The notes beneath the pieces are model-generated. The model worked only from the letters and a program-made list of their open reading frames with translations. It had not been told where the DNA came from and searched no databases. From Alphaproteobacteria bacterium (GTDB lineage: Bacteria > Pseudomonadota > Alphaproteobacteria > Micavibrionales > Micavibrionaceae): a stretch of 22,694 nt of DNA. A program made the translations under genes and the position numbers. How positions within the stretch are numbered: the stretch's first letter is position 1; each line of letters starts with the position of its first letter. The stretch lies in NCBI GenBank assembly GCA_016763095.1, contig JAESUK010000198.1, positions 1 to 22,694 on the forward strand, given 5' to 3'. Positions 14,433 through 22,525 of the stretch are shown one piece after another.

Positions 14433-15302
14433 CTAACGTCGTACTAATGCCTCATATTCTGAGCGGAGTAGGTTTGTAACGTCACCAACAATATATGTGT
14501 GTCCGTCAATTGCTCCAACGGCTGTAATTTCTGCCGCTGTTCCTGTAAGGAAAACCTCATCAGCATTGTATAACTCGTCAGGCATAATATCAGTTTCTTC
14601 AACCGTAATATTGTTGTTTTTTGCAAGCTCGATAATAGTTTGGCGGGTAATGCCGTTTAATACGCACTCTGTAGTTGGGGTTTTTAATATACCGTCTTTA
14701 ATCATAAATAGATTTGCACCAGAAGCTTCTCCAACACGTCCTTTGTAGTCCAACAATAGTGCGTCGTGATATCCTTGGTCGTTTGCGGTATGCTTAGACA
14801 TTGTTCCTATCATATACCCTCCAGCCGCTTTGGCTTGGACAGGGGATGTTCTCGGGTCTGGGCGCAACCATTTGGAAGTTGCGAGTTTAATACCATTGTT
14901 ACGAAGTTCTTCTGGGAAATAACATGGCCAGTACCATGCACCGACAGCAATGTTTATAGATGATGCTTGTGCTGAAATTCCCATTTCTTCTCCACCACGC
15001 CAAACGAAAGCTCTTATGTAGGCTTCGTCTAAGTTGTTCTTTTTAAGAAGTTCTTTTTTTGCGTTTTCTATGTCCTCTATAGAAAAGGGAATCGTCATAC
15101 CCAAAATGTTTGCAGAGTTAAAAAGACGTTCTGTGTGCTGAAGACTTTTGAATATTTTGCCATTATACGCACGTTCGCCTTCAAAAACAGAGCTTGCGTA
15201 GTGTAGTCCATGTGTAATGAGGTGCGTTGTTGCCTCTGCCCAAGGCTTAATCTCTCCATTGACCCATAAATATCCCTTTTTTGCTTCTTCTGGCATTAAC
15301 AT
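14433..15302 (-). CDS. ilvE: Branched-chain amino acid aminotransferase
   Basis: A 289-residue fold-type IV PLP enzyme that transfers the amino group between glutamate and the keto acids of leucine, isoleucine and valine. The PLP lysine is K158 in SPVQAKAAGGYMIG; E192 in GRVGEASGANLF binds the cofactor ring. HGLHYASSVFEGERAY and LTGTAAEITAVGAIDG are family signatures. The ATG at 15302 follows GAGAGGT at eight bases, which favours it over the ATG two codons later. It is divergent from the response regulator gene across 69 bases and ends three bases from the SemiSWEET gene with no terminator seen between them. Confidence 0.96.
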   Translation of the reverse strand: MLMPEEAKKGYLWVNGEIKPWAEATTHLITHGLHYASSVFEGERAYNGKIFKSLQHTERLFNSANILGMTIPFSIEDIENAKKELLKKNNLDEAYIRAFVWRGGEEMGISAQASSINIAVGAWYWPCYFPEELRNNGIKLATSKWLRPDPRTSPVQAKAAGGYMIGTMSKHTANDQGYHDALLLDYKGRVGEASGANLFMIKDGILKTPTTECVLNGITRQTIIELAKNNNITVEETDIMPDELYNADEVFLTGTAAEITAVGAIDGHTYIVGDVTNLLRSEYEALVRR

Positions 15303-15357
15303 GTGTGTACGACCTCTCTATTTTAGGGCTTTTAAGTTTCAAAATACGAATAAGCAC

Positions 15358-15371
15358 TATAATATACTTGC
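15358..15371 (+). promoter_or_regulatory. -10 box directly before the response regulator start (leaderless mRNA)
   Basis: A perfect TATAAT at 15358-15363 ends eight bases before the ATG at 15372, so transcription should begin at or within two bases of the start codon. No Shine-Dalgarno is present. The -35 is weak (TTTCAA at 15337-15342, spacing 15), which suggests an activator or weak use. Confidence 0.5.
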
Positions 15372-16058
15372 ATGTCATTTGAAGAGAAAAAACACATTTT
15401 AGTTATAGATGATGATGATCGTATCCGATCATTGCTTATGCGCTATCTGGAAAAACAGGGCTGTGTTGTTATGTCGGCGGAAGATGCTACGCATGCAGAG
15501 GCGATTTTAGAAGAGTTCTCGTTTGATCTTTTAGTTGTTGATGTGATGATGCCTGGAAAAAGTGGCTTTGAATTTGGACGAAATCTTCGTGAACGCTCAG
15601 ATGTACCTATTCTCTTTTTAACGGCCAAAACAGAGATAGAGGATAAGGCGGAAGGCTTTAATATCGGGGCGGACGATTATTTGTCCAAACCGTTTGAACC
15701 TGAAGAGCTTATGATGCGGATAGATGCTGTTTTAAGACGTCGTGGGGTTAATCTGGACAAGAGTGATTCTATTGCCATCGGAAAATGGACGTATGACCGT
15801 AAGCGCGCTGATATCGTGTGTGGTGACGAGACTGTTCGATTGACAGATGTAGAAAAGAAACTTCTTGAAACTTTTTTGTCTAAGCCAGATCAAATATTTG
15901 CAAGAGCAACACTCGCGGAGAGCTTAGGAATTGATGGGAATGACCGTACGATTGATGTACAAGTAACACGTCTTCGTAAAAAGATAGAAGATGACCCTAA
16001 ACAGCCAAGGCTACTGCAAACTGTTCGAGGAAAGGGGTATATTCTGCATTCAGAATAA
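15372..16058 (+). CDS. OmpR/PhoB-family response regulator
   Basis: A 228-residue two-component regulator. The receiver domain covers about residues 7-120: acidic pocket DDDD at 13-16, phosphorylation site D57 in LLVVDVMMPGKSG, the threonine in FLTAK, and the lysine in YLSKPFEPEEL. A winged-helix DNA-binding domain follows (RLTDVEKKLLETFL, IDVQVTRLRKKIEDDP, VRGKGYIL). Its kinase partner starts six bases after the stop. ATG 15372 is the only reasonable start, although it has no Shine-Dalgarno and appears leaderless. The target genes are unknown; a regulator and kinase pair next to ilvE is also found in other alphaproteobacteria as far as I recall. Confidence 0.93.
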   Translation: MSFEEKKHILVIDDDDRIRSLLMRYLEKQGCVVMSAEDATHAEAILEEFSFDLLVVDVMMPGKSGFEFGRNLRERSDVPILFLTAKTEIEDKAEGFNIGADDYLSKPFEPEELMMRIDAVLRRRGVNLDKSDSIAIGKWTYDRKRADIVCGDETVRLTDVEKKLLETFLSKPDQIFARATLAESLGIDGNDRTIDVQVTRLRKKIEDDPKQPRLLQTVRGKGYILHSE

Positions 16059-16064
16059 ATTGAG

Positions 16065-17378
16065 ATGAACTTTCTTAAAAAAATATTACCGCATTCTTTG
16101 TTTGGACGATCTCTTATGATTATCCTCACTCCCGCTATTTTACTACAGATGATTTTGCTCGTTGTTTTTCTGGATAATCACTGGAAAAAAATGACGATGC
16201 GCTATTCTGAAAGTGTTGCGGGTGAGGTTGCCCTTATTGTTCAGGGGTATAAAGTGCACCACCAAACGAACATTATTCCACGTTCATTGAAATCCTATTT
16301 TCGTATGGACGTTGACCTTTCTGAGAAAAATATTACACAAAACAAGCTTGTTGCCGATGGTATTTGGGAAAAGTGGGTTGTAACCTTTCTTGATGATGCG
16401 CTAAGCGTTCATATTAGTGACCCTTATGAGATTATTTATAATTCACACGATGATACGGTAACAATTTATATTGATGTAGGACGTAAGACGGTTGCAATTG
16501 CTTTCCCAGATCGACGCATTTTTACATCTTCATCGTATATTTTTCTATTGTGGATGGTTGCCTCTGCTTTAGTCCTCTCTTTGATTTCTATATGGTTTAT
16601 GCGCAACCAAATTCGACCGATCAGAAAGTTGGCGGTTGCAGCAGATCGCTTTGGTCGTGGTCTTGATGTTGGTGTTTTTAAAGCATCAGGCGCGCGAGAG
16701 GTTCGACAAGCATCACACGCCTTTATTGTGATGCGTGATCGTTTACAGCGCCAAATTGATCAAAGGACAACAATGCTCGCGGGTATATCTCATGATCTAA
16801 GAACGCCTTTAACACGTTTAAAGCTGGGTTTGAGCATGATTGACAGCGAAGATGCCAAAGATATGACTCGCGATGTTGATGAGATGGATAGCATGATTAA
16901 TGGTTATTTAGATTTTGTAAGGGGTGATGGAGATGAATCTGTTGAAAAGGTTGACCTGTCACAAATTGTTGAGCATGTCATTGATTTAAACAAAAAAGAT
17001 CAAAGCAAAATTTCGTATAAGGATGATAACAAAGAGATACGTTTGTTAGCGGTAAAACCACTGTCTATTCAACGGTGTATTGGTAATTTAATTCGCAATT
17101 CTTTGAAATATGCTGAGAACGTGTTTGTGAGCATAGAGCAAGGGGATGATTATATATTAATCCACGTTGATGATGATGGTGATGGAATACCCAAGGAGCA
17201 TAGGGATGATGTCTTTAAGGCATTCTATCGATTGGATAAAGCAAGAAATTCATCGACAGGTGGTGTCGGCTTAGGCTTAACAATTACGAAGGATATTGCG
17301 CTCGCGCATGGGGGGGATATTCTACTATCAGAATCTTCTTATGGAGGGTTGAGGGCAACTATTCAACTACCAATCTAA
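16065..17378 (+). CDS. Sensor histidine kinase (EnvZ-like layout), partner of the upstream regulator
   Basis: A 437-residue membrane kinase. First membrane segment about residues 15-38, periplasmic sensor about 39-155, second membrane segment about 160-180 (FLLWMVASALVLSLISIWFM), then HAMP (NQIRPIRKLAVAADRFGRG), the dimerisation domain with H243 in GISHDLRTPLTRLK, and the ATPase domain with N box NLIRNSLKYAENV, G1 box DDDGDGIPKE and G2 box GGVGLGLTIT. The HAMP-HisKA layout is that of EnvZ-type kinases paired with OmpR-like regulators. The signal is unknown. GAG lies only one base before the ATG, so coupling to the upstream gene is likely. Confidence 0.94.
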   Translation: MNFLKKILPHSLFGRSLMIILTPAILLQMILLVVFLDNHWKKMTMRYSESVAGEVALIVQGYKVHHQTNIIPRSLKSYFRMDVDLSEKNITQNKLVADGIWEKWVVTFLDDALSVHISDPYEIIYNSHDDTVTIYIDVGRKTVAIAFPDRRIFTSSSYIFLLWMVASALVLSLISIWFMRNQIRPIRKLAVAADRFGRGLDVGVFKASGAREVRQASHAFIVMRDRLQRQIDQRTTMLAGISHDLRTPLTRLKLGLSMIDSEDAKDMTRDVDEMDSMINGYLDFVRGDGDESVEKVDLSQIVEHVIDLNKKDQSKISYKDDNKEIRLLAVKPLSIQRCIGNLIRNSLKYAENVFVSIEQGDDYILIHVDDDGDGIPKEHRDDVFKAFYRLDKARNSSTGGVGLGLTITKDIALAHGGDILLSESSYGGLRATIQLPI

Positions 17379-17413
17379 AGAATTAGACATAACCATGAAA
17401 GTATTTGATTTTG

Positions 17414-17429
17414 TTTACTTTTATTTAAC
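17414..17429 (+). promoter_or_regulatory. Near-consensus CtrA-like box upstream of the PAS kinase
   Basis: TTTA-CTTTTAT-TTAAC matches eight of the nine fixed CtrA consensus bases in the 103-base gap before the PAS kinase. The surroundings are AT-rich, so the match could be chance. Confidence 0.2.
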
Positions 17430-17481
17430 TACATTGAGTAATGATAGACGTGAGTAACAAAAAAAAGGTGAAAAGCTCATA

Positions 17482-20100
17482 ATGGCCGACACAAAAGAAA
17501 ATAACGAAAGAAAAATGTTCATGACGCAAGTAGCGATCGTGATTGTTGGCGTGCTTGTGTCTGGTGCATTCTATGGGCTTACAAACTTATCGATTGGTTT
17601 AAAACTTACTGAGCTAGAATTTGAACGTGCAAAAAGCGCAGAAAACGTAGTTAGAAAAGAGTTTGACGGTCTAGAAAAAGATTTTACAGAGTTGGTCGAA
17701 TATGTGAAATTGTTACCTAGCCAAACATTAAAGTCTCGGAGCAAGCATACATTTAGACATGATAAATTATCTTCGATTTTTTGGATTGAAACAGATGGTG
17801 TCTCTTTGCCTGAGAAGATTATAGCGTACCCGCTTTTTAATCACTATTCTAGAAAAGAGCTTTCTTGGTATCTAAGCGCCAAGAATATAAAAGTAATCAG
17901 AGAGACATATAAATCCTTTTCAAATAAAGAAACTTGGCAAGTTAAAAGCTTGGATATAACACCTCAAATCAATGAGGCTATAAATATGGAGTGGGAAAAC
18001 AAGCATGGGGCAATTGTTCTGGGACAATTGTTAAGGTTAAACGATGGCGCTTTAGGGCTTCTGAATGGAATTTCAGATACAAAAACAATTTTTAATGGAT
18101 ATGGTCAATATGAAAACCTAGGAATTGCAGGTATTTCGATAAAACCGGCTTCGGCAACATACAGTCTGCATGAAACTTTTTATAAAGAGGGCGGTGATCT
18201 TTCTTCCTATATTAGTAGCAAAGTTAAAACACAACATAAATTCTCCCATGCTGACTTTAATCGTCTCTATAAAGTACGCGTCGATCTCCACTCAACCAAT
18301 ACAGAAAAGATACTGGCAGCACTTCCATGGATTGTTTTAACTGTCTCTTTGTTCCTTACATTTGTGTACACCGCCATCAGACACTTTAATATTAGCCGTG
18401 CTCAGGAAATGCAGGAACTGAACCAAGGTCTCGCCAGTCGAAATATTGCCCTCAAAAATGAAATTAAAAAAAGGGAAAAAATGAACTTAGCTGTTCGTCA
18501 ATCGGAGCAGGAAAATCGAGCTGTGATCAATTCTATCAATGAGGTTATTTTTGAGCTGGATGTTGATGGTAATCTTTGTTTTATAAATGATACGTGGCGC
18601 CGTGTAACTGGGCATGATCTCGCAGAATCTATTGGAAAACCATTATTTTCATTCTTGAGAGAAAAGGAACAACGCGAGCAAATTCAAAAGCTACAAGACT
18701 TGGTACAAGGAAAATCGTCGGCATATTGCAGTTTATTTAGGCTTCAAGCCAAAGATGGTCACTATAAGCCTGTGGAGATGACAATATCTATGTTGAGACA
18801 AGATCAACATAAAAACCTAAGAGTTGTAGGAACGCTTGCAGATTTAGAAGAAAAAGAACTCGCGGAAAAAGCGGTTGTTGAAGCGGAAGAAAACTACAAA
18901 AGAATTTGGAAGAATGCTGCGAATGGTATTTATGAGCTAGATTTAGATGGTGCTCTTATGTCGGCAAATCCTGCGATGGCAGATATTTTAGGGTATGACG
19001 ACACAGATCAACTGATCCGCTATGTCACAAATATGAGCGATATGATTTATGTTACGCCTGAGGATAAAGCGCAGAAAATCAAAGAATCTATAGAGGGTGA
19101 GAGCAGTAAAAAATACGAAATCAAAGCCTATCGAAAAGATGGAGAAGAAATCTGGCTAAATGAATTTATTCAGCCTGTGATCAATGATAAAGGTGTGATC
19201 TTACATCTTGAGGGAACGATTGATGACATTACAGATCGTAAAAATGCTGACATAGCACTTATGAAAGCGAAGGCAGAATCTGACATGGCCAACCGCGCGA
19301 AATCAGACTTCTTGGCGAATATGAGCCACGAGTTGAGAACACCTTTGAACAGTATTATGGGCTTTGCTGAGATCATCCGGGATCAAGTAATGGGCGCGAT
19401 CAAAGAACCTGCTTATACAGAATATGCTGGAGAAATCCACAAAAGTGGTAAAGGACTCCTTGCGATTATCAACCAAATATTGGATGTTTCTAAGATAGAA
19501 TCTGGTGACAGAGAATTGAATGAAAGCCTTGTGAAATTAGCAAAATTATCAGATGACAGCTTACAGTTATTCACCGAAAAAATTAGAGAGAAGCAAATTG
19601 AAGTTACGAACAACATTGATGATTCAGTTGAAGATTTGATAGCAGAGGATCGCTCTGTAAAACAAATGTTATACAACCTCTTGTCGAATGCCGTGAAATT
19701 TACACCGAATAAAGGGAAAATCATATTAGGCACATCAATTGATGAGAACGGTGATTTAAGACTGTTTGTCGAAGATAATGGGGAGGGGCTAACACCAGAA
19801 CAGGTTGAACGCGCCTTGAAACCATTTGACCTTCTTGATGGCGACCATTCTCGTGAAACTTATGGGGCAGGTCTTGGGCTAACACTCGTTAAGCTTCTTA
19901 TGGATATGCATGGCGGGCGCATTGATATGCAGTCTGAAAAAAATGTTGGAACCACTGTGAGTTTGATCTTCCCTAAAGAACGCATTCGTTCGCGTAAAAA
20001 AGAGAGCAAAGAAGAACAAACAACTAAACCTCTGGATGTTGAGATTTCAAATATAGAGGGTGCTGATGTTTTTGATACAGGAAGCAATAGCGTTCATTAA
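17482..20100 (+). CDS. Membrane PAS-PAS sensor histidine kinase of the PleC/DivJ type
   Basis: An 872-residue kinase. Membrane segment 1 spans about residues 12-35; an extracytoplasmic sensor region follows (36-280) that I cannot assign with certainty and that may be CHASE-like; segment 2 spans about 281-302 (WIVLTVSLFLTFVYTAI); then a coiled coil (about 305-340), PAS1 (340-460), PAS2 with PAC (470-595), the HisKA domain with H616 in NMSHELRTPLNSIMGFAE, and the ATPase domain (N736 in LLSNAVKFTP, VEDNGEGL, GAGLGLTLVKLLMDMHGG). The HisKA sequence, including EYAGEIHKSGKGLLAIINQI, is of the alphaproteobacterial PleC/DivJ/PdhS kind, which often controls CtrA through DivK; there is no receiver domain. 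The start follows AAAGGTG. Its stop overlaps that of recX on the other strand. Confidence 0.93.
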   Translation: MADTKENNERKMFMTQVAIVIVGVLVSGAFYGLTNLSIGLKLTELEFERAKSAENVVRKEFDGLEKDFTELVEYVKLLPSQTLKSRSKHTFRHDKLSSIFWIETDGVSLPEKIIAYPLFNHYSRKELSWYLSAKNIKVIRETYKSFSNKETWQVKSLDITPQINEAINMEWENKHGAIVLGQLLRLNDGALGLLNGISDTKTIFNGYGQYENLGIAGISIKPASATYSLHETFYKEGGDLSSYISSKVKTQHKFSHADFNRLYKVRVDLHSTNTEKILAALPWIVLTVSLFLTFVYTAIRHFNISRAQEMQELNQGLASRNIALKNEIKKREKMNLAVRQSEQENRAVINSINEVIFELDVDGNLCFINDTWRRVTGHDLAESIGKPLFSFLREKEQREQIQKLQDLVQGKSSAYCSLFRLQAKDGHYKPVEMTISMLRQDQHKNLRVVGTLADLEEKELAEKAVVEAEENYKRIWKNAANGIYELDLDGALMSANPAMADILGYDDTDQLIRYVTNMSDMIYVTPEDKAQKIKESIEGESSKKYEIKAYRKDGEEIWLNEFIQPVINDKGVILHLEGTIDDITDRKNADIALMKAKAESDMANRAKSDFLANMSHELRTPLNSIMGFAEIIRDQVMGAIKEPAYTEYAGEIHKSGKGLLAIINQILDVSKIESGDRELNESLVKLAKLSDDSLQLFTEKIREKQIEVTNNIDDSVEDLIAEDRSVKQMLYNLLSNAVKFTPNKGKIILGTSIDENGDLRLFVEDNGEGLTPEQVERALKPFDLLDGDHSRETYGAGLGLTLVKLLMDMHGGRIDMQSEKNVGTTVSLIFPKERIRSRKKESKEEQTTKPLDVEISNIEGADVFDTGSNSVH

Positions 20101-20672
20101 GGTGCGATGTTATTGAGCGTGTCATTTGCCTCATCTAAAGGCATATCTATAACCTGCTGTGCTATGTGGTAAGAAAAGCCCGCCCTCGCAAGAACGCCCA
20201 ATATTTTTTTAGAATCTTTTTTGATGTCTTGGCTTGCATATGCGCCATATCGTCTTCTCTTAATAAGATAAAGTGCGGCGATTAAGTCAGCATTTGGCGG
20301 AAGCACAGTCTCTAAGCATTCCGAAATAATATCGTCATTAATCCCCTTTATGCGAAGGCGTTGAGACAAAACTTTAGGAGATGCGCCTTTACGAAAAAGG
20401 GATCGAGAAAGGACAAGGGCATATTGCCGATCATTAAGGTAACCAAGTTCTTCAAAATATATGGATGTCTGTGTAAGAAGATCCTGTGCTTCCTCAAGCG
20501 TAGGGCTTTCGTGATGCTCAATTGATTTACGGATTTTACGCATCATTATAAATTCAAAATGTGCGCGACTAGCGGGGAACTTTTGAAGATAGTACGTACC
20601 AGAGTTCTTTAGATAACTGGCAGTTATCTTCTTCGGGGGCTTCTTTTCTTTTATAGTTTTATTTTGAGACAT
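20097..20672 (-). CDS. recX: RecX family regulatory protein
   Basis: A 191-residue protein of the RecX family, which binds RecA filaments and modulates recombination. It shows the triple-helix repeats typical of RecX: TASYLKNSGTYYLQKFPAS, LGYLNDRQYALVLSRSLFRKG followed by SPKVLSQRLRIKGI, and a C-terminal helix repeat (VLARAGFSYHIAQQVID). The start is placed at 20672 (MSQNK); the open frame runs back to 20852 but that part is hydrophobic, unlike the family, and covers the divergent gene's start. No clear Shine-Dalgarno precedes 20672. There is no recA nearby. Confidence 0.85.
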   Translation of the reverse strand: MSQNKTIKEKKPPKKITASYLKNSGTYYLQKFPASRAHFEFIMMRKIRKSIEHHESPTLEEAQDLLTQTSIYFEELGYLNDRQYALVLSRSLFRKGASPKVLSQRLRIKGINDDIISECLETVLPPNADLIAALYLIKRRRYGAYASQDIKKDSKKILGVLARAGFSYHIAQQVIDMPLDEANDTLNNIAP

Positions 20673-20703
20673 AAGAAGAAATATTCTGGTATAAAGATCA
20701 AGT

Positions 20704-20723
20704 TTCTTTAAAAGAATTATAAT
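20704..20723 (+). promoter_or_regulatory. -10 box and small palindrome between recX and the permease gene
   Basis: TATAAT at 20718-20723 would start a transcript near 20730, ahead of the good ribosome site of the permease gene. Just before it lies TTCTTT-A-AAAGAA (20704-20716), a 13-base palindrome that could be an operator. No good -35 was seen. Confidence 0.35.
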
Positions 20724-20751
20724 GAATATTGACCCACTGGAGAAGGTAAAT

Positions 20752-21585
20752 ATGAATAATAGTACAAACACCGTACAACAAGATGTAGTTTCTGATCGCT
20801 TGAAGGTGAGAAAATTTGGGCGTTGGAATAAAGTCGGATTGCAAATGCTCATTCAAAAAGAAGCTCTACGCTTTTTAAGTGTATATATGCAAACAATCAT
20901 TGCACCTGTTGTGACAACGTTATTATTCTATGTTGTTTTCACACTCGCGCTTGGTGGAGAAGATCGTATGATGAAGGGCATTCCTTATATGCAATTTATT
21001 GCTCCAGGCTTGATCATGATGACGATGGCGCAGAATGCGTTTGCGAATACATCGTCCTCAATCATTATTGCAAAGGCGCAGGGAAATATCGTGGATATTC
21101 TAATGCCACCTCTTTCTCATGTTGAATTGTTTTTGGGATATACTATCGGCGCCATACTTCGTGGGTTTTTGATAGGGGTAGTGTGTTTATTTGCTTTTGC
21201 ACTCTTTAATGGCTATGTCCCTCAAGATCCGCTTAAATTACTCGTCTTTGGCATACTGGGAACGTCAATGCTTGGAGTTATCGGGATCATAGGTGGCATT
21301 TGGGCAGATAGGTTTGATCATATTGCTGCTGTTACAAATTTCATAATTACACCTCTTACGTTTTTGTCCGGAACATTCTACTCACTTGATAAACTCTCAG
21401 GTGGTTGGAAAATCCTTGCCATGTCTAACCCTTTCTTTCATATGATTGATGGGTTCAGATCTGGGATGACAGGTGTGAGTGAAGCAAATACAATGTTGAG
21501 TATTACAGTTTTAGTCTGTACAAATATTGTTCTAATTTTTGTTGCACTCCGCATTTTAAAAACCGGATATAAGTTAAAGTCATAA
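20752..21585 (+). CDS. ABC-2 type transporter permease (YadH/NodJ-like)
   Basis: A 277-residue inner-membrane permease with about six membrane segments. ABC-2 family features are the N-terminal amphipathic stretch before LSVYMQTIIAPVVTTLLFYV, the PYMQFIAPGLIMMTM segment and the ITPLTFLSGTFYSLD segment near the C-terminus. The start at 20752 is preferred over ATG 20722 because GGAGAAGG stands five bases before it and 20722 overlaps the -10 box. Such permeases need an ATPase subunit (YadG-like), which is not in the window. The substrate is unknown. hslO starts four bases after the stop, so the two are co-transcribed. Confidence 0.88.
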   Translation: MNNSTNTVQQDVVSDRLKVRKFGRWNKVGLQMLIQKEALRFLSVYMQTIIAPVVTTLLFYVVFTLALGGEDRMMKGIPYMQFIAPGLIMMTMAQNAFANTSSSIIIAKAQGNIVDILMPPLSHVELFLGYTIGAILRGFLIGVVCLFAFALFNGYVPQDPLKLLVFGILGTSMLGVIGIIGGIWADRFDHIAAVTNFIITPLTFLSGTFYSLDKLSGGWKILAMSNPFFHMIDGFRSGMTGVSEANTMLSITVLVCTNIVLIFVALRILKTGYKLKS

Positions 21586-21589
21586 AGAT

Positions 21590-22525
21590 ATGCCAGATAA
21601 AGAAGATACAGTTGTAAATTTTCCATTGCCGGATCAAAATTTAATCCAGAATTTTATTCTGGAAAGTTCAGCTATACGCGGAAGAGTTATCCGCCTTGGC
21701 AGTGTGTTGGATAAAATAGTATCTGCACATGATGCGCCAGAGGCGATAGCACAGTTGATGGCAGAAACAGTAGCTTTATCAGCTGTTCTGTCGTCTATGT
21801 TGAAATATGAAGGCATCTTCATTCTTCAAGTTCAGGGAGATGGTCCCGTGAGTATGGTTGTGTGCGATGTGAATTCCGAAGGGCATGTCCGAGGTTGTGT
21901 GACCTATAACGAAGAAAAATATGAAGCGAAGCTCAAAGAAAAAAACAAGAAACCTCTAAGTCTGGAGGATATGTTTGGCACAGGGTATTTAGCCTTCACC
22001 GTTGATCAAGGTGCACATACGGAACGCTACCAAGGGATTGTCGCTCTTGATGGAAAGAATTTGGAAGAATGCGTCCAACATTACTTTGAGCAATCAGAAC
22101 AGGTGGAAACAGTCATTAGACTTGCTGTTGATAGAGTTGAGGATGCTTGGCGTGCAGGTGGCGTAATGATTCAACGAATGCCTCTGGATGAAAAGGATGT
22201 TCAAAGCGAAGTGGTTGAGCAGGAGGAAGAAAATTGGGCGCGCGCTTCTGTCCTGCTAAAGACCTGCAAGGATGAAGAGCTTCTTGATCAGAAGCTTCAC
22301 GAAAATACGATTCTTCTAAGGCTATTTCATGAAGAGGGGGTGCGCGTTCTCGATTCAACAGACCTGATTGCAAAGTGCCGATGTTCTGAAGAGCGTCTTT
22401 TGGGTATTCTCTCAACGATGCCGAAAGATGATATAGCGCACATCGTTGAAGATGGAAAAATAATGATGACATGTGAGTTTTGTAAAACAACGTATGCTAT
22501 CATACCTTCAGATGAACTTTTGTAA
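21590..22525 (+). CDS. hslO: Redox-regulated chaperone Hsp33
   Basis: A 311-residue Hsp33, a holdase switched on by oxidation. The N-terminal domain has the family stretch around FILESSAIRGRVIRLG and TVALSAVLSSMLKYEG. The C-terminal zinc switch is complete: C-x-C in KCRCSEE, 29 residues, then C-x-x-C in TCEFCK. Four cysteines hold zinc when reduced and form disulfides on oxidation. The start at 21590 has only a weak AAAG ahead, as expected for coupling to the permease gene. Its last 14 bases overlap the next gene. Together with ychF it gives this window two oxidative-stress-linked genes, though not in one operon. Confidence 0.95.
   Translation: MPDKEDTVVNFPLPDQNLIQNFILESSAIRGRVIRLGSVLDKIVSAHDAPEAIAQLMAETVALSAVLSSMLKYEGIFILQVQGDGPVSMVVCDVNSEGHVRGCVTYNEEKYEAKLKEKNKKPLSLEDMFGTGYLAFTVDQGAHTERYQGIVALDGKNLEECVQHYFEQSEQVETVIRLAVDRVEDAWRAGGVMIQRMPLDEKDVQSEVVEQEEENWARASVLLKTCKDEELLDQKLHENTILLRLFHEEGVRVLDSTDLIAKCRCSEERLLGILSTMPKDDIAHIVEDGKIMMTCEFCKTTYAIIPSDELL

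Noticed and set aside
20722..20751. ATG 20722 as start of the ABC permease gene
   Set aside because: It overlaps a TATAAT box and has no good ribosome site; ATG 20752 has GGAGAAGG at five bases.
20673..20852. Long N-terminal extension of recX with a hydrophobic segment
   Set aside because: It is unlike RecX proteins and covers the divergent permease gene's promoter and start; read as untranslated.
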